Below are positions 53,795 through 62,306 of a stretch of DNA of 62,306 bases, piece after piece. The translations under genes were made by a program, and so were the position numbers. The stretch is from Acidobacteriota bacterium (lineage in GTDB: Bacteria > Acidobacteriota > Blastocatellia > Pyrinomonadales > Pyrinomonadaceae). Each line of letters begins with the position of its first letter. The first letter of the stretch is position 1. The notes beneath the pieces were generated by a model that saw nothing but the letters and a program-made list of their open reading frames with translations, did not search any database and was not told the DNA's origin. The stretch spans positions 1 to 62,306 of the forward strand of contig JAKOVX010000010.1 in the NCBI GenBank assembly GCA_029781855.1, read 5' to 3'.

Positions 53795-53832
53795 ATACTC
53801 ATTGTATGCAGCGATCTACATACAATGAGTAT
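53795..53832. promoter_or_regulatory. Twin-dyad operator for the second XRE regulator
   Basis: A perfect 14-bp inverted repeat: ATACTCATTGTATG (53795-53808) and CATACAATGAGTAT (53819-53832), spacer 10 bases. Each arm is itself a dyad, ATAC-N5-GTAT, so there are two adjacent binding sites with centres 25 bases apart. On the minus strand TATAGA just downstream of the repeat could serve as -10. The layout matches two-site control by homodimeric HTH regulators. Confidence 0.65.
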
Positions 53833-53845
53833 CATCGGCGGCGCG

Positions 53846-53940
53846 GAGGAAGACGGGAGACGCGAGACAAGAGACGGGAGAACGGAGAATGGGAAAGTCT
53901 CGAGACTAGAGACGCGAGAGTGGGCAGGAGCGACGGGAGA
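53846..53940. repeat. GAGAC-rich degenerate tandem repeat
   Basis: About 95 bases of imperfect tandem units (GAGACGGGAGAC, GCGAGAC, AGAGACG and similar), almost all purine on this strand apart from C. It sits between the XRE operon promoter and the truncated four-helix-bundle frame. Confidence 0.6.
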
Positions 53941-54198
53941 CTACTTGCCGGACTTCTTTACAGCATCTCTCATGACCCATTTGTCAGTGCCCTTTTCCAT
54001 CGACACGAGCATAGAGACGACCTCCTCGTATTCCAGAAAGAGATCCTTCGCAACATCACGCCCGGCATGATCAGAGCGGACGGCAAATTCCAGCCATGTC
54101 TGCGTTTCAGCGGCTTCGCCTTCGGCATCGTTCAGTTTGCTTACCCACGCCGCCGCGTATCTCCGCTTTCGCCACGCTTCCGACGGGTCACAGATCAA
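53941..54198 (-). pseudogene. Truncated four-helix-bundle (23S IVS-like) protein
   Basis: An 85-residue frame with TTG start: EAWRKRRYAAAWVSKLNDAE, AETQTWLEFAVRSDHAGRDV, EYEEVVSMLVSM. It resembles the C-terminal two-thirds of the four-helix-bundle (S23/IVS) family, whose usual length is ~115-125. The frame stays open upstream to the stop at 54241-54243 but encodes nothing like the family's N-terminus, and no ATG is present. Probably a 5'-truncated relic. Confidence 0.45.
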
Positions 54199-54240
54199 CG
54201 ATCGGATAAGATCCGTTGGTGCGTCGCATCGCGACGAAAG

Positions 54241-55827
54241 TCAGACGGACGGGCCGGCGGTCTCGGCGATCTCGGAGGTGTCGAATTTTTCATCTTCGAC
54301 GTTGCGCATCATCCGGGCGATCGGGATGGCGAGCAGGGCGAGAATGGCCGCCGAGGCAAACAGTGCGACGGTGGTCCAGGTCATGAGCATCGGCGTCTGC
54401 TCGAGCTTTTCGGGGTCGACGCTGCCCCCGACTAGGCCGGCGATGATATTCCCTAGCGAAGCGGCCAGGAACCAGATGCCCATCATTTGCCCGACGTAAC
54501 GGCGTGGCGAGAGCTTGGTCATCGACGAGAGGCCGACGGGGCTCAGGCTGAGCTCGCCGAAGGTCTGGAAAAGATAACTGAGAGCGAGCCAGATGCTTGA
54601 GACCTTGATTGCGCCCTGGGCGGCAACCAGCATGTTCGACGGGTAGATCATTATCAGAAACCCGACACCGGCAAGCGCGAGGCCAAGCGCGAACTTGAAC
54701 GGGCTCGAGATATTGATGTTCTTTTTGCCGAGCCACAGCCAGAGCCAGGCGAATACCGGCGCAAAGATGATGATAAAGAACGAATTGATCGACTGGTACC
54801 ACAGTGCGGGTACTTCGAACGAGCCCCACTGACGGTCAGTGAAATCCTTGGCGAACAGGTTCAGCGACGTCGGCGCCTGTTCGAATGCAGCCCAGAATAT
54901 CGCCGCCGCGATGAACAGCACTCCGATCACGAGGACGCGCTTCTTCTCGTCGCCCTTCAGCCCGCCGAACGTAAAAATGTAGGCAAAATACACGACGCCG
55001 ATCGCTCCCAGAAAGTACGCCCACCATGTCCCGACCTGCTGCGGATCGATGTGTATCACCCCAACGGCCGCCAGCACGACGACCGCCGCGATCACCGCAA
55101 CACCGGCATAGAGGGTCATCTTCGTTTGATTTTCACGCTTTCGCTGGGCGTCCGCGTCGGGCAAACGGGTCGGCTCGACGCCGATATTCCCGAGCGTCGC
55201 CTGCGCTCGCAGGCTGTACCAGATCAAACCGATGAGCATGCCGACGCCCGCCACGCCAAATCCCCATCCGTACCCGACCTTCTCGCCCAGCAGCCCGGTG
55301 AAGAGCTGCCCGGCGGTCGCACCGGTATTGATGCCCATGTAGAAGATCGAGAATCCGGCATCGCGCCGCGCTCCGCCCTCGGGGTAGAGGTCGCCGACGA
55401 TCGCGGAGATATTGGGCTTGAGCAGCCCGGTACCCATCACGATCAGGATCAGGCCGACAAAGAAAGGCGTTTGGCTGCCAAGAAACGACGTCAGCCCGAT
55501 CGAAAAATGCCCGAGCGTGATGAGTATCGCTCCGTACTGGATCGCCCTACGCAACCCGAACAGCCGGTCGGCGATCCATCCGCCCGGCAGCGACGACAGG
55601 TAAACGCTCGACGCGTAGATCCCGACAATTGCCGACGCCTGCGGCCGTTCGAATCCGAAACCGCCATTCATCACCGCGGTCGTCATGAACAGGATCAACA
55701 GCGGCCGGATGCCGTAGAACGAGAAACGTTCCCACATTTCCGTCGCGAATAAGGTCGAAAGGCCGATCGGATGGCCGAAGAATCCGCGAGAGGCGGCAGG
55801 GCTTACGTCGTTTGCGTTTGCGCTCAT
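54241..55827 (-). CDS. POT family proton-dependent oligopeptide transporter
   Basis: An MFS/POT (PTR2) importer of di- and tripeptides, 528 residues, about 14 transmembrane helices. The ExxER(F/Y) motif is LFATEMWERFSFYGIRPLLI at the N-terminus. YSSVYLSSLPGGWIADRLFG-like text and FSIFYMGINTGATAGQLFTG (second POT signature) follow, and TFGELSLSPVGLSSMTKLSP lies near the end. ATG 55827 is preferred, with AGGGGA upstream; the frame extends to 55872. Complements the Opp importer and secreted peptidases. Confidence 0.92.
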   Translation of the reverse strand: MSANANDVSPAASRGFFGHPIGLSTLFATEMWERFSFYGIRPLLILFMTTAVMNGGFGFERPQASAIVGIYASSVYLSSLPGGWIADRLFGLRRAIQYGAILITLGHFSIGLTSFLGSQTPFFVGLILIVMGTGLLKPNISAIVGDLYPEGGARRDAGFSIFYMGINTGATAGQLFTGLLGEKVGYGWGFGVAGVGMLIGLIWYSLRAQATLGNIGVEPTRLPDADAQRKRENQTKMTLYAGVAVIAAVVVLAAVGVIHIDPQQVGTWWAYFLGAIGVVYFAYIFTFGGLKGDEKKRVLVIGVLFIAAAIFWAAFEQAPTSLNLFAKDFTDRQWGSFEVPALWYQSINSFFIIIFAPVFAWLWLWLGKKNINISSPFKFALGLALAGVGFLIMIYPSNMLVAAQGAIKVSSIWLALSYLFQTFGELSLSPVGLSSMTKLSPRRYVGQMMGIWFLAASLGNIIAGLVGGSVDPEKLEQTPMLMTWTTVALFASAAILALLAIPIARMMRNVEDEKFDTSEIAETAGPSV

Positions 55828-55911
55828 CAATATTCCCCTTCTGGTCGTTGAAATTTGGGTAGAGTTAGGCAAATATAGCAGATAATAACTCGAGCGAAAA
55901 GGCGGTTCTGA

Positions 55912-56385
55912 ATGAAATCAATACACTTAATGCTCTTCGGGGTACTGATCTTCGGAATGACGGCGACGGCCGCTAATGCTCAGACAGCCCGCAAAAGCGT
56001 CTCCGCCACGGAGGTCAACGGCACATTCCAAATGCCGTTCACCGGCAGGTTTAAGGGCAGCTCGAACGAGATCAAGATCCTCGCTCTCGGCGGCGGCAAG
56101 CTGCATATCGCAATGGATCTGCTTTATCCGTACATCGTGAATGGTGAGCTTTCGGCGAACGTCGGCGAACTCGACGGCGAGGCAGCGATCGTAGGCGACG
56201 TCGCGGTCTACGATTCGGCCGAGAACGGTACCTGTACGATCACGATCAAGTTCGTCCGTCCGGGCACGATCAAGGTCTCACAGGAAGAGACCGAGGCCGG
56301 ATGCGGTTTCGGCATGAACGTTTCTGCCGAAGGCACCTACAAAAAGGTCAGCGGAGCTAAACCCAAATTTGACCGGGAACAATAG
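55912..56385 (+). CDS. Secreted protein of unknown function
   Basis: 157 residues with signal peptide (ending TATAANAQ). The mature part is beta-rich (EIKILALGGGKLHIAMDLLY, NGTCTITIKFVRPGTIKVSQ) and contains two Cys (Cys in NGTCTI and EAGCGFG) that may form a disulfide. No family is recognised. It lies 24 bases before the DUF4328 gene on the same strand. Confidence 0.6.
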   Translation: MKSIHLMLFGVLIFGMTATAANAQTARKSVSATEVNGTFQMPFTGRFKGSSNEIKILALGGGKLHIAMDLLYPYIVNGELSANVGELDGEAAIVGDVAVYDSAENGTCTITIKFVRPGTIKVSQEETEAGCGFGMNVSAEGTYKKVSGAKPKFDREQ

Positions 56386-56409
56386 ATCGACGGCATAGGA
56401 GGCAATCAG

Positions 56410-57141
56410 ATGATGTCTATCTCTCACGACCAATTCAGATCGCCGCGGACACTTTCGCTGCTCGCGATCGCAGGCATCGGGGTTTTTGCGTTTTGTCAGA
56501 TCGGTTCGGCGATCATCGGCGTTGCCCAGCTGGCGGGGCCGGCGAAGACGATCAAGCTGGATGCAGAGACCGAGACGTCCATTTGGATGGCGCTGCAGGG
56601 TCTGATCGCCGTCCTCCAATTTCCTGTTTACGTTTTTGCCGCAGTGACGTTCCTGATGTGGCTTTTCCGGACCTACAAGAACCTGGAGCCGCTCGGGTCG
56701 GAATACACAAAGTTCTCGCCGGGTTGGTCGGTCGGATGGTGGTTCATTCCGCTCGCAAACCTCGTGATGCCGTTCAAGGCAGTTCGCGGCGTCTGGGCTG
56801 AGAGCGATCCGGATTCGGTCGGTAACGAAGATTTTCTCTCGGGCCTGGAGCCGTCGGCACCGTTCTTTATGTCGGCGTGGTGGGCATTCTGGATCATTGC
56901 GAACATATTTACGAATATCACTTCGAGGGTGCTGGATCCGGCGGATGTCCAAGGGCTCGAAATGAGTGGTTACGCTTTCATCATCGGCGGTATCTTTTGG
57001 GTCGTCGATGCGGCATTCGCGATAAAATTGCTGCTTGACGTGACCGACCGACAGGAACGTAGATTCGTCAAAATCGGCATCCGCCGGCCGCAGGAACCAC
57101 CCCCGCCGCCGACGTTCAGCAGCTTTGGAACACAGCAATAA
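56410..57141 (+). CDS. DUF4328 membrane protein
   Basis: A 243-residue protein with about six transmembrane helices. The segment FLMWLFRTYKNLEPLGSEYT then FSPGWSVGWWFIPLANLVMP and FKAVRGVWAESDP is the DUF4328 signature. Function unknown. AGGAGG lies 11 bases upstream. The stop overlaps the next start by one base (TAATG), so it is coupled to the cupin-like gene. Confidence 0.8.
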   Translation: MMSISHDQFRSPRTLSLLAIAGIGVFAFCQIGSAIIGVAQLAGPAKTIKLDAETETSIWMALQGLIAVLQFPVYVFAAVTFLMWLFRTYKNLEPLGSEYTKFSPGWSVGWWFIPLANLVMPFKAVRGVWAESDPDSVGNEDFLSGLEPSAPFFMSAWWAFWIIANIFTNITSRVLDPADVQGLEMSGYAFIIGGIFWVVDAAFAIKLLLDVTDRQERRFVKIGIRRPQEPPPPPTFSSFGTQQ

Positions 57142-58409
57142 TGGAAATATTCGACCGGATCGGCCAGGAAATAGAGGACGTTTGGCGTGGGGAGAACTAC
57201 GACGAGGCATTGCTGCCGTCAATATCGGCGGATGCGCTGCGGCGGGCTGAAATACCGTCGAAAACGACCGTGTGGGAGATGGTCGAGTGGGCTCTCAGCG
57301 AACGGGAATTGCCGCGGCAGCGTGACTTGCACGCAAATTTCGGCGATCCGCCAGTGACCGTGTTCTCTGCTCCGAGGTTTCATATCGACGTCTATTTTTG
57401 GTTCAACGGAACGACGTCGATCCACCAGCATTCGTTCTGCGGTGCGTTCCAGGTGATGCACGGGTCGAGCATACACAGTTGGTACGAGTTCGACTGCGAG
57501 AAAAAGGTCAACACATTTACCGAGATCGGCACGATGAAACTGAAAAAGTGCGAGCTGCTGTCCGTCGGTGACGTTCAGGAGATACTCGCCGGAAAGGAGT
57601 ATATCCATTCGCTGTTTCATCTCGATCATCCGTCGGCGACGATCGTCGTGCGGACCGACCGGAGCCCGCTGCACCTGCCGCAGTACAATTATCACAAACC
57701 GAAGCTCGCGATCGATCCCTTCTTTGAACAGGAAACCGTCACGAAAAAGAAGCAGCTTGCTTCGGCTTTAGTGCGTGCAAAACACCCTGAGGCGGATCGT
57801 TTGATCGCGGGCCTGATCGTCGACAGCGACCTGCAGACAACGTTCGAGCTGCTTTCATCGCTGCGGCATCTGGTAGCCGGTGATGGATTCGGCGAGATGT
57901 TCAAGGTCAGCGACCAGGGGGCGAGATTTCGCACGTTCCTCGACGCGGCAACCGAACGGCACGGCGCCGACGCCGACGTTCTCCGCGAGGTGCTCGAGCG
58001 TCAGGAGATGATCGAAAAGCTGACGAGCAAACGGCAGTTCGTCACCGACGCGGAACATCGATTTTTTCTGGCCCTGCTGATGAACGTCGAGGGCCGCGAG
58101 CCGATCTTCCAACTCGTGCGTCAGCGGTTCCCGGACGCGGAGCCAATGGACAAGGTGCTGGACTGGACGTTCGACCTCGCAAATACGCGGCTGGCCGGAA
58201 CCGACAGATCGAACGTGCTCGGCATCGAGGATTTCGGCGATCTCGACATCTCGATCCTTGAGCAGATGCTGCTCGGCCGCAGCGGCTCAGAGATAAATGA
58301 CGCCCTCGCCGACCAACTCGGCTCAGCCGCCGAGGGCATCGCCGGCACCATTCGCGACAAGGAACGACGGATACGTGAAGCCGGCTTCTTCCGGCCGCTA
58401 TTAACGTAA
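57141..58409 (+). CDS. Cupin-like protein of unknown function
   Basis: A 422-residue soluble protein. Residues ~75-175 look like a cupin: FHIDVYFWFNGTTSIHQHSF with the metal-ligand type HQH, then FQVMHGSSIHSWYEF and the later CELLSVGDVQEI plus a His in YIHSLFHLDHPSATIVVRTD. Five or more His could build a mononuclear iron site as in cysteine-dioxygenase-like enzymes. The C-terminal ~240 residues are helical and repetitive (DTLRSLLSS-type segments such as TTFELLSSLRHLV). No named family is recognised; coupling to DUF4328 suggests a joint role. Confidence 0.6.
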   Translation: MEIFDRIGQEIEDVWRGENYDEALLPSISADALRRAEIPSKTTVWEMVEWALSERELPRQRDLHANFGDPPVTVFSAPRFHIDVYFWFNGTTSIHQHSFCGAFQVMHGSSIHSWYEFDCEKKVNTFTEIGTMKLKKCELLSVGDVQEILAGKEYIHSLFHLDHPSATIVVRTDRSPLHLPQYNYHKPKLAIDPFFEQETVTKKKQLASALVRAKHPEADRLIAGLIVDSDLQTTFELLSSLRHLVAGDGFGEMFKVSDQGARFRTFLDAATERHGADADVLREVLERQEMIEKLTSKRQFVTDAEHRFFLALLMNVEGREPIFQLVRQRFPDAEPMDKVLDWTFDLANTRLAGTDRSNVLGIEDFGDLDISILEQMLLGRSGSEINDALADQLGSAAEGIAGTIRDKERRIREAGFFRPLLT

Positions 58410-58466
58410 CCACTTCGCCCACCAATTTGCGGGAAAAAATAGAATAAATTACACTATTCAGGCTAT

Positions 58467-58539
<73 letters not shown>

Positions 58540-58613
58540 TACTTATTTTTTTCTGATCCTTGGCTCCCTCTCAGGTGCCTATCATCGTCGATAATTCCCG
58601 ACAATAAGGCAAA

Positions 58614-60152
58614 TTATTTGTAGCCGGGATCCTGCTTTAGCAGTTCGGCCCGCAGCAGAAAGCTGCCGTCGGTCACGATCTTGTCTCCGACGTTCAATCC
58701 TTCCAACACGGTATATTTGCCATCGTTCTCGGCACCGAGACGAACCGTTTTGATCGCAAAGACATTAGGTTTATCAGTCGCGGTGAATACGATCCGGCGT
58801 TCGTTCATATTTTGAACCGCTGAGACCGGAATAGACGGCATTGTCCGCTCGGCATTGCCCGTCGAGCCGAAAGCGACATTCACATACATGCCGATCTTCA
58901 GTATCCGGCCGGGATTGTCGAGTTCGACACGGACCTGGGCCGTGCGGGTCGCCTGATCGATATTCGGATCAATATATGTTACGTGTCCTCGAAAAACACG
59001 TCCCGGAAATGCGTCCGACGTGACGGTTGCTCCGCTCCCGTTCCGCATCTGGCCGAGATCTTTTTCGTAAACCTGCGCGATCACCCATACGTCCGAGAGA
59101 TCCGTTACCCGCATCACCTCCTTATTGGCTTCGACGACCTCGCCTTGATTCCCGGTTCTCTTTGTTATTGTTCCCGTTACAGGCGAAGTGAGGGCGATCG
59201 TCGACGTGATCTGTGTCGGCGATCTGAGCGAATTTAACTGCGCTGCCGTCATCCCGTAGAGGAGAAGTCGCTGCCGTGCCGTCGCAAGCTCCGACTCGGC
59301 CATCTGACGTTTGACCGCGGCCTGTTCAAATTCATTACGGCTGAGTGGATTGATGTCGGCAACCTCGACGGCCCGTGAATAGCGGTTTTTCGCCTCTTCG
59401 AGTTTTGCTTCGGCCGATTTGAACATGGTCATGGTCTGCTCAAATTCCTCACGGCTGATCGCACCGATCGCGAGCAGTTTCTCGGAGCGGTGATGATGGC
59501 TGTGATGTTCCTCCATGTTGGCCTCGGCAATACGAAGTGCCGCTAACGTCTCGTCCACCTCGTTGTTGCTTGCGGGGCTGATCTTGACGAGTTTTGCCGT
59601 CCGGTCGTAATTTTGGCGCGCCGTCTGAGCCTCGGTTTGAAGAGTTAAGTAACGAGCCTGAGACGCGGCGAGTTCGTCGCTGAATACCACGGCAAGAGCT
59701 TGGCCCTTGCCGACGTTTTGACCAAGCTCGCCACTGACGCTGCGGAGCACGCCGCCGAGCAGCGAGATGACGGGCGTTTCCCGGTAAGCATCCGGCTGGA
59801 CGACTCCCGTTGCGGCGACAGACATCGACTCGGCCGAAAGCGTTTCGCCGACCGTCTCGACCTTGAGGCCGATCGATTCTACCTGTTCGGGCGGGATCGT
59901 GACGGTCTCAACGCCCGGCGCGGAGCCTGAAGTTTGCGTGTTGTCGCCAAAGCTCACCGATCGCGGAGCTGATACGGGTTGGCCACTCTCGCGTCCACGA
60001 AAGACCCAGTAAAATCCGGCGCCAATGACGATGACCCCGACCACCGACAGAGCAATGATCAGCGGCAGACGGTTCGACCGGGCCGGTTCGTTATCGGTCA
60101 AGATCTCGTCTTGAACTTCGGCGTCGTTGTCGTTGTATTTTTCTTCACTCAT
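58614..60152 (-). CDS. RND efflux periplasmic adaptor (CusB/CzcB type)
   Basis: A 512-residue membrane-fusion protein. A cytoplasmic tail and one N-terminal helix (LPLIIALSVVGVIVIGAGFY) are followed by barrel/lipoyl elements (GVVQPDAYRETPVISLLGGV), a long alpha-helical hairpin (about 165-285) and the C-terminal barrel (RVFRGHVTYIDPNIDQATRT). A His cluster, EEHHSHHHRSEK, sits in the hairpin and may bind metal ions. It carries the HlyD-like layout of heavy-metal (Cu/Ag, Co/Zn/Cd) systems. It overlaps the outer-membrane gene by 4 bases. Confidence 0.87.
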   Translation of the reverse strand: MSEEKYNDNDAEVQDEILTDNEPARSNRLPLIIALSVVGVIVIGAGFYWVFRGRESGQPVSAPRSVSFGDNTQTSGSAPGVETVTIPPEQVESIGLKVETVGETLSAESMSVAATGVVQPDAYRETPVISLLGGVLRSVSGELGQNVGKGQALAVVFSDELAASQARYLTLQTEAQTARQNYDRTAKLVKISPASNNEVDETLAALRIAEANMEEHHSHHHRSEKLLAIGAISREEFEQTMTMFKSAEAKLEEAKNRYSRAVEVADINPLSRNEFEQAAVKRQMAESELATARQRLLLYGMTAAQLNSLRSPTQITSTIALTSPVTGTITKRTGNQGEVVEANKEVMRVTDLSDVWVIAQVYEKDLGQMRNGSGATVTSDAFPGRVFRGHVTYIDPNIDQATRTAQVRVELDNPGRILKIGMYVNVAFGSTGNAERTMPSIPVSAVQNMNERRIVFTATDKPNVFAIKTVRLGAENDGKYTVLEGLNVGDKIVTDGSFLLRAELLKQDPGYK

Positions 60153-61510
60153 TTCTTTGTCAGCTCCGGCGAATTTGTTGCCCGCAACACTTCGACTCGG
60201 GCCAGATAAGTATCCAATTGCGAATCAATAAACCCATCTTTGATCTCAATGAACCGCCGCTGTTCGGCGATGTAATCGAGCAACGTCCGCGATCCCAATT
60301 CGTAGGTCTGGCGAACCACATCCAGGTTTGTCTCGGCCTGTTTTTCGACGCCGACCCGATAGATCTCCATCGCACGCGACGCACTGCGGTATTTTGCATA
60401 GGCCGATGCGACCTCGCTCCGGACGGTCAGCTCGCCAAACGCAGTTCGGTTCTGTGCAGCGGTCTTCTCCGATACTGCTGCCGCGACGGTGCCCTGATTT
60501 CGGTTAAATATCGGCAGTTGGAGCATCACACCGACAGAAAAGACGTTGGCACGTTCGCCGATAGGGACGACCTGTCCGAGATCGTTAAATCCGCTCTGGG
60601 GAAAACCCTGTCTCATCCGCTCGTAGCCCGCACTTAGGCTTGCGTCCATCTTGCCGCCGGCTTTTGCTTCGTCGATCCGTGCCTGCGACAGGTCCTCGAT
60701 CGCACGCGACATCTGCAAGTCGGGACGCTGGATCAAAGCCTGGCCGGTCGCAATGTCCAGAGACGGGAGCGGCTTCAGTAGATCGTCAAAATTACCACCG
60801 AGCCTCAGCGGTTCGTCCGGACCCATCCCGACCAGGTTTTTGAGCTCGAGCATTGAGATCTCCACGCGGCCTTCGCTGGTCTCCCGAATAGCACGAATGC
60901 GGTTGAGTTCGACGGCGACCATACTCCCTTCGAGCGGAGCGGTGCGGCCCTCGTCAACGCGGGCGGAGACCAATTGGTAATTCTCGGTCGCTGCGGCGAG
61001 CGTTTCCTCGACAAACTGCAGCTTTAATGCAAGCGCGAGCGTCTGACCGAATTTCGTTCTGACTTCGGCGGCAAGCATACGTTCGCGGTCGGCGAGTTGC
61101 TGTCGCCGGACATCCAATTCCTTTTCAGCGACTCTGATACGGGCCGGACGGCGGCCGAACAGCTCGAGCGGCAACGAGCCCTTGACCATGTAGCTGTTGC
61201 TCGGCGTATATGGGTTTTTTGCCGCGCCGACCTCGAGGCTTGGGTTGGCCCGGAGCCCGGCTTGCGTGACCATCGACTCGGCAGCCTCGACCTCGCGGCG
61301 AACGGCCTGGAGTTCGTCATTATGCTCGAGTGCAAAGGCGACTAATTCATCGGCAGACTTGCCATTTTTGAGATCGAGATATCTGCCAAGTCCGCTGCTT
61401 GACTGGACAACTATCTGCGCCTGAACCGGCGGCAGGAAAAGGCCCGATATTCCCACCACGCAGGTCGCAAAGATCGCCAGAATTGAAATTGTTGATCTGA
61501 TCCTAAACAT
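60149..61510 (-). CDS. TolC-family outer membrane efflux protein (CusC/CzcC type)
   Basis: 453 residues with a signal peptide ([12 protein letters not shown]). Two OEP domains are visible: [40 protein letters not shown] in the first; [40 protein letters not shown] and [20 protein letters not shown] in the second. It forms the outer-membrane duct of the RND pump. It lacks an obvious lipobox. Overlaps both neighbours, giving the gene order A-C-B. Confidence 0.9.
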   Translation of the reverse strand: MFRIRSTISILAIFATCVVGISGLFLPPVQAQIVVQSSSGLGRYLDLKNGKSADELVAFALEHNDELQAVRREVEAAESMVTQAGLRANPSLEVGAAKNPYTPSNSYMVKGSLPLELFGRRPARIRVAEKELDVRRQQLADRERMLAAEVRTKFGQTLALALKLQFVEETLAAATENYQLVSARVDEGRTAPLEGSMVAVELNRIRAIRETSEGRVEISMLELKNLVGMGPDEPLRLGGNFDDLLKPLPSLDIATGQALIQRPDLQMSRAIEDLSQARIDEAKAGGKMDASLSAGYERMRQGFPQSGFNDLGQVVPIGERANVFSVGVMLQLPIFNRNQGTVAAAVSEKTAAQNRTAFGELTVRSEVASAYAKYRSASRAMEIYRVGVEKQAETNLDVVRQTYELGSRTLLDYIAEQRRFIEIKDGFIDSQLDTYLARVEVLRATNSPELTKK

Positions 61511-62306
61511 CGTGTTTCAACTCCCGCTCCCGCAGCCAGTAGAAGATCACCGGCGTTATTATCAGAACGTGCAGTAAGCTCGACACCATACCGCCGAGCA
61601 CCGGTGCCGCGAGTGGTTTCATCACCTCGGAACCCGCACTCGTGCTCCACATTATCGGCAGGAGGCCCGCGACGACGGTTGAGACCGTCATCACTTTAGG
61701 CCGAAGACGAAGGAGTGCCCCTTCGATCACGGCTTCCATCAGGTCGCGTTTCGAATACCGATCACCCATCTCCAACTTCTTTTTCGCCACTGCTTCCTCA
61801 AGGTAAATGACCATCACGACCGCCGTTTGGACCGCGGTCCCGAAAAGTGCGATGAAGCCGACCCAGACCGCGACCGAAAAGTTGTAGCCGAGCAGCCAAA
61901 CCAGATATATGCCGCCGGTCAGTGCAAATGGCACCGCCATCAGCACGTGTGCAGCCTCGATCGCCGACCGATACGTCAGGTACAACAGCCCGAATATCAC
62001 TATCAAAACGATCGGAACGACGAGGAGCAAGCGGCTTTTGGCCCGCTGTTGATTTTCGAACTGGCCGCTCCAGTCGATGTAGTAACCTTCCGGCAATTTG
62101 ACACCAGTGGCGACGGCCTTTTTCGCCTCATCGACAAAGCTCCCGACGTCGCGGCCGCGAACGTTAAGGAGGACCGTTCCGCGAAGAAGTCCGTTCTCGC
62201 TCTGGATCATCGTCGCGCCGGCCACCGAACTGATGTGTGCAAGTTCGGACAACGGCACCGTTGCTCCGTTCGGCGCAGCGATCGGGATACGGCCGATCGC
62301 ATCGGG
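61503..62306 (-). CDS. Heavy-metal RND transporter permease (CusA/CzcA), C-terminal part
   Basis: The frame is open at the right edge; the last ~267 residues are visible. Porter-domain text ([20 protein letters not shown]) is followed by [20 protein letters not shown] and the final transmembrane helices, with [40 protein letters not shown] and [20 protein letters not shown], typical of HME-RND pumps. It exports metal ions from periplasm or cytoplasm through the CusC duct, driven by protons. The proton-relay segment is upstream of the window. Confidence 0.92.
   Translation of the reverse strand, partial: PDAIGRIPIAAPNGATVPLSELAHISSVAGATMIQSENGLLRGTVLLNVRGRDVGSFVDEAKKAVATGVKLPEGYYIDWSGQFENQQRAKSRLLLVVPIVLIVIFGLLYLTYRSAIEAAHVLMAVPFALTGGIYLVWLLGYNFSVAVWVGFIALFGTAVQTAVVMVIYLEEAVAKKKLEMGDRYSKRDLMEAVIEGALLRLRPKVMTVSTVVAGLLPIMWSTSAGSEVMKPLAAPVLGGMVSSLLHVLIITPVIFYWLRERELKHDV

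Noticed and set aside
53846..53940. GAGAC tract as a CRISPR array
   Set aside because: Units are short, imperfect and contiguous, with no unique spacers and no cas genes nearby.
53846..54198. Diversity-generating retroelement (four-helix-bundle Avd plus repeat)
   Set aside because: No reverse transcriptase, template repeat or variable target gene is present; the four-helix frame fits S23/IVS-like proteins and is truncated.
56278..57222. 314-residue minus-strand frame opposite the DUF4328 gene
   Set aside because: Arg-rich low-complexity translation typical of antisense reading of high-GC genes; the plus-strand gene has a family signature and a Shine-Dalgarno.

Overview
The window reads as a chromosomal segment of a Gram-negative-type bacterium, most likely an acidobacterium of the Blastocatellia (Pyrinomonas-like) group. 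This is an inference from gene content: SCO proteins with a CX5C motif, FecR/DUF6600 proteins, tandem M16 peptidases, many small secreted lipoproteins, outer-membrane (TolC-type) efflux genes, moderately high GC and Shine-Dalgarno usage. No rRNA is present to confirm it.

Layout. 1-10.4 kb: an incomplete unknown gene, phosphate acetyltransferase, a DUF1232 membrane protein, a ClpC-type AAA+ unfoldase, an orphan FtsX-type ABC permease, asparagine synthase, a lytic transglycosylase and an amidohydrolase. 10.5-16.6 kb: a secreted TPR protein, an S9 peptidase, a CusF-SCO fusion, folD, a MazG-like pyrophosphohydrolase and coaE. 16.6-25.6 kb: a complete Opp/Dpp peptide importer operon with two tandem binding lipoproteins, two permeases and two ATPases. 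A small lipoprotein sits between the ATPases, and the second ATPase carries an N-terminal zinc ribbon. 25.9-30.2 kb: a two-gene signalling module (PocR-GAF-GAF-GGDEF diguanylate cyclase plus a degenerate NTPase fused to an RsbW-like ATPase). 30.2-39.4 kb: small membrane proteins, a GrdB-like protein, then an exopolysaccharide/O-antigen group (WecG/TagA, three GT2 proteins, a polyprenyl glycosylphosphotransferase) and prmC. 39.6-48.8 kb: Nfu, a large GAF protein with an acidic linker, an NTF2-like secreted protein, a FecR/DUF6600 protein and an inactive/active M16 peptidase pair.

49.1-54.2 kb is the accessory region. It has lower GC than its surroundings, a left flank rich in inverted repeats, and an EcoRII/Dcm-type restriction-modification system (XRE controller, Dcm-like C5 methyltransferase, Vsr nickase, EcoRII-like endonuclease). 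Converging on it is a second two-gene cassette: an XRE regulator and a 155-residue protein with a D...ExK nuclease-like core and DUF3883-like tail, preceded by a perfect 14-bp inverted repeat made of two ATAC-N5-GTAT dyads. The right flank is a GAGAC-rich repeat tract and a truncated four-helix-bundle gene. The second cassette resembles a controller-plus-endonuclease operon without its own methyltransferase, and is the best candidate here for an undescribed system.

54.2-62.3 kb: a POT peptide transporter, a secreted protein, a DUF4328 membrane protein coupled to a cupin-like protein, a tRNA with anticodon CAT, and a CusA-CusC-CusB heavy-metal RND efflux operon on the minus strand that runs off the right edge. 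Peptide use is a recurring theme (Opp importer, POT transporter, S9 and M16 peptidases). Metal handling appears twice (CusF-SCO and Cus/Czc efflux). All functional names come from motif recognition by eye; no database search was possible.
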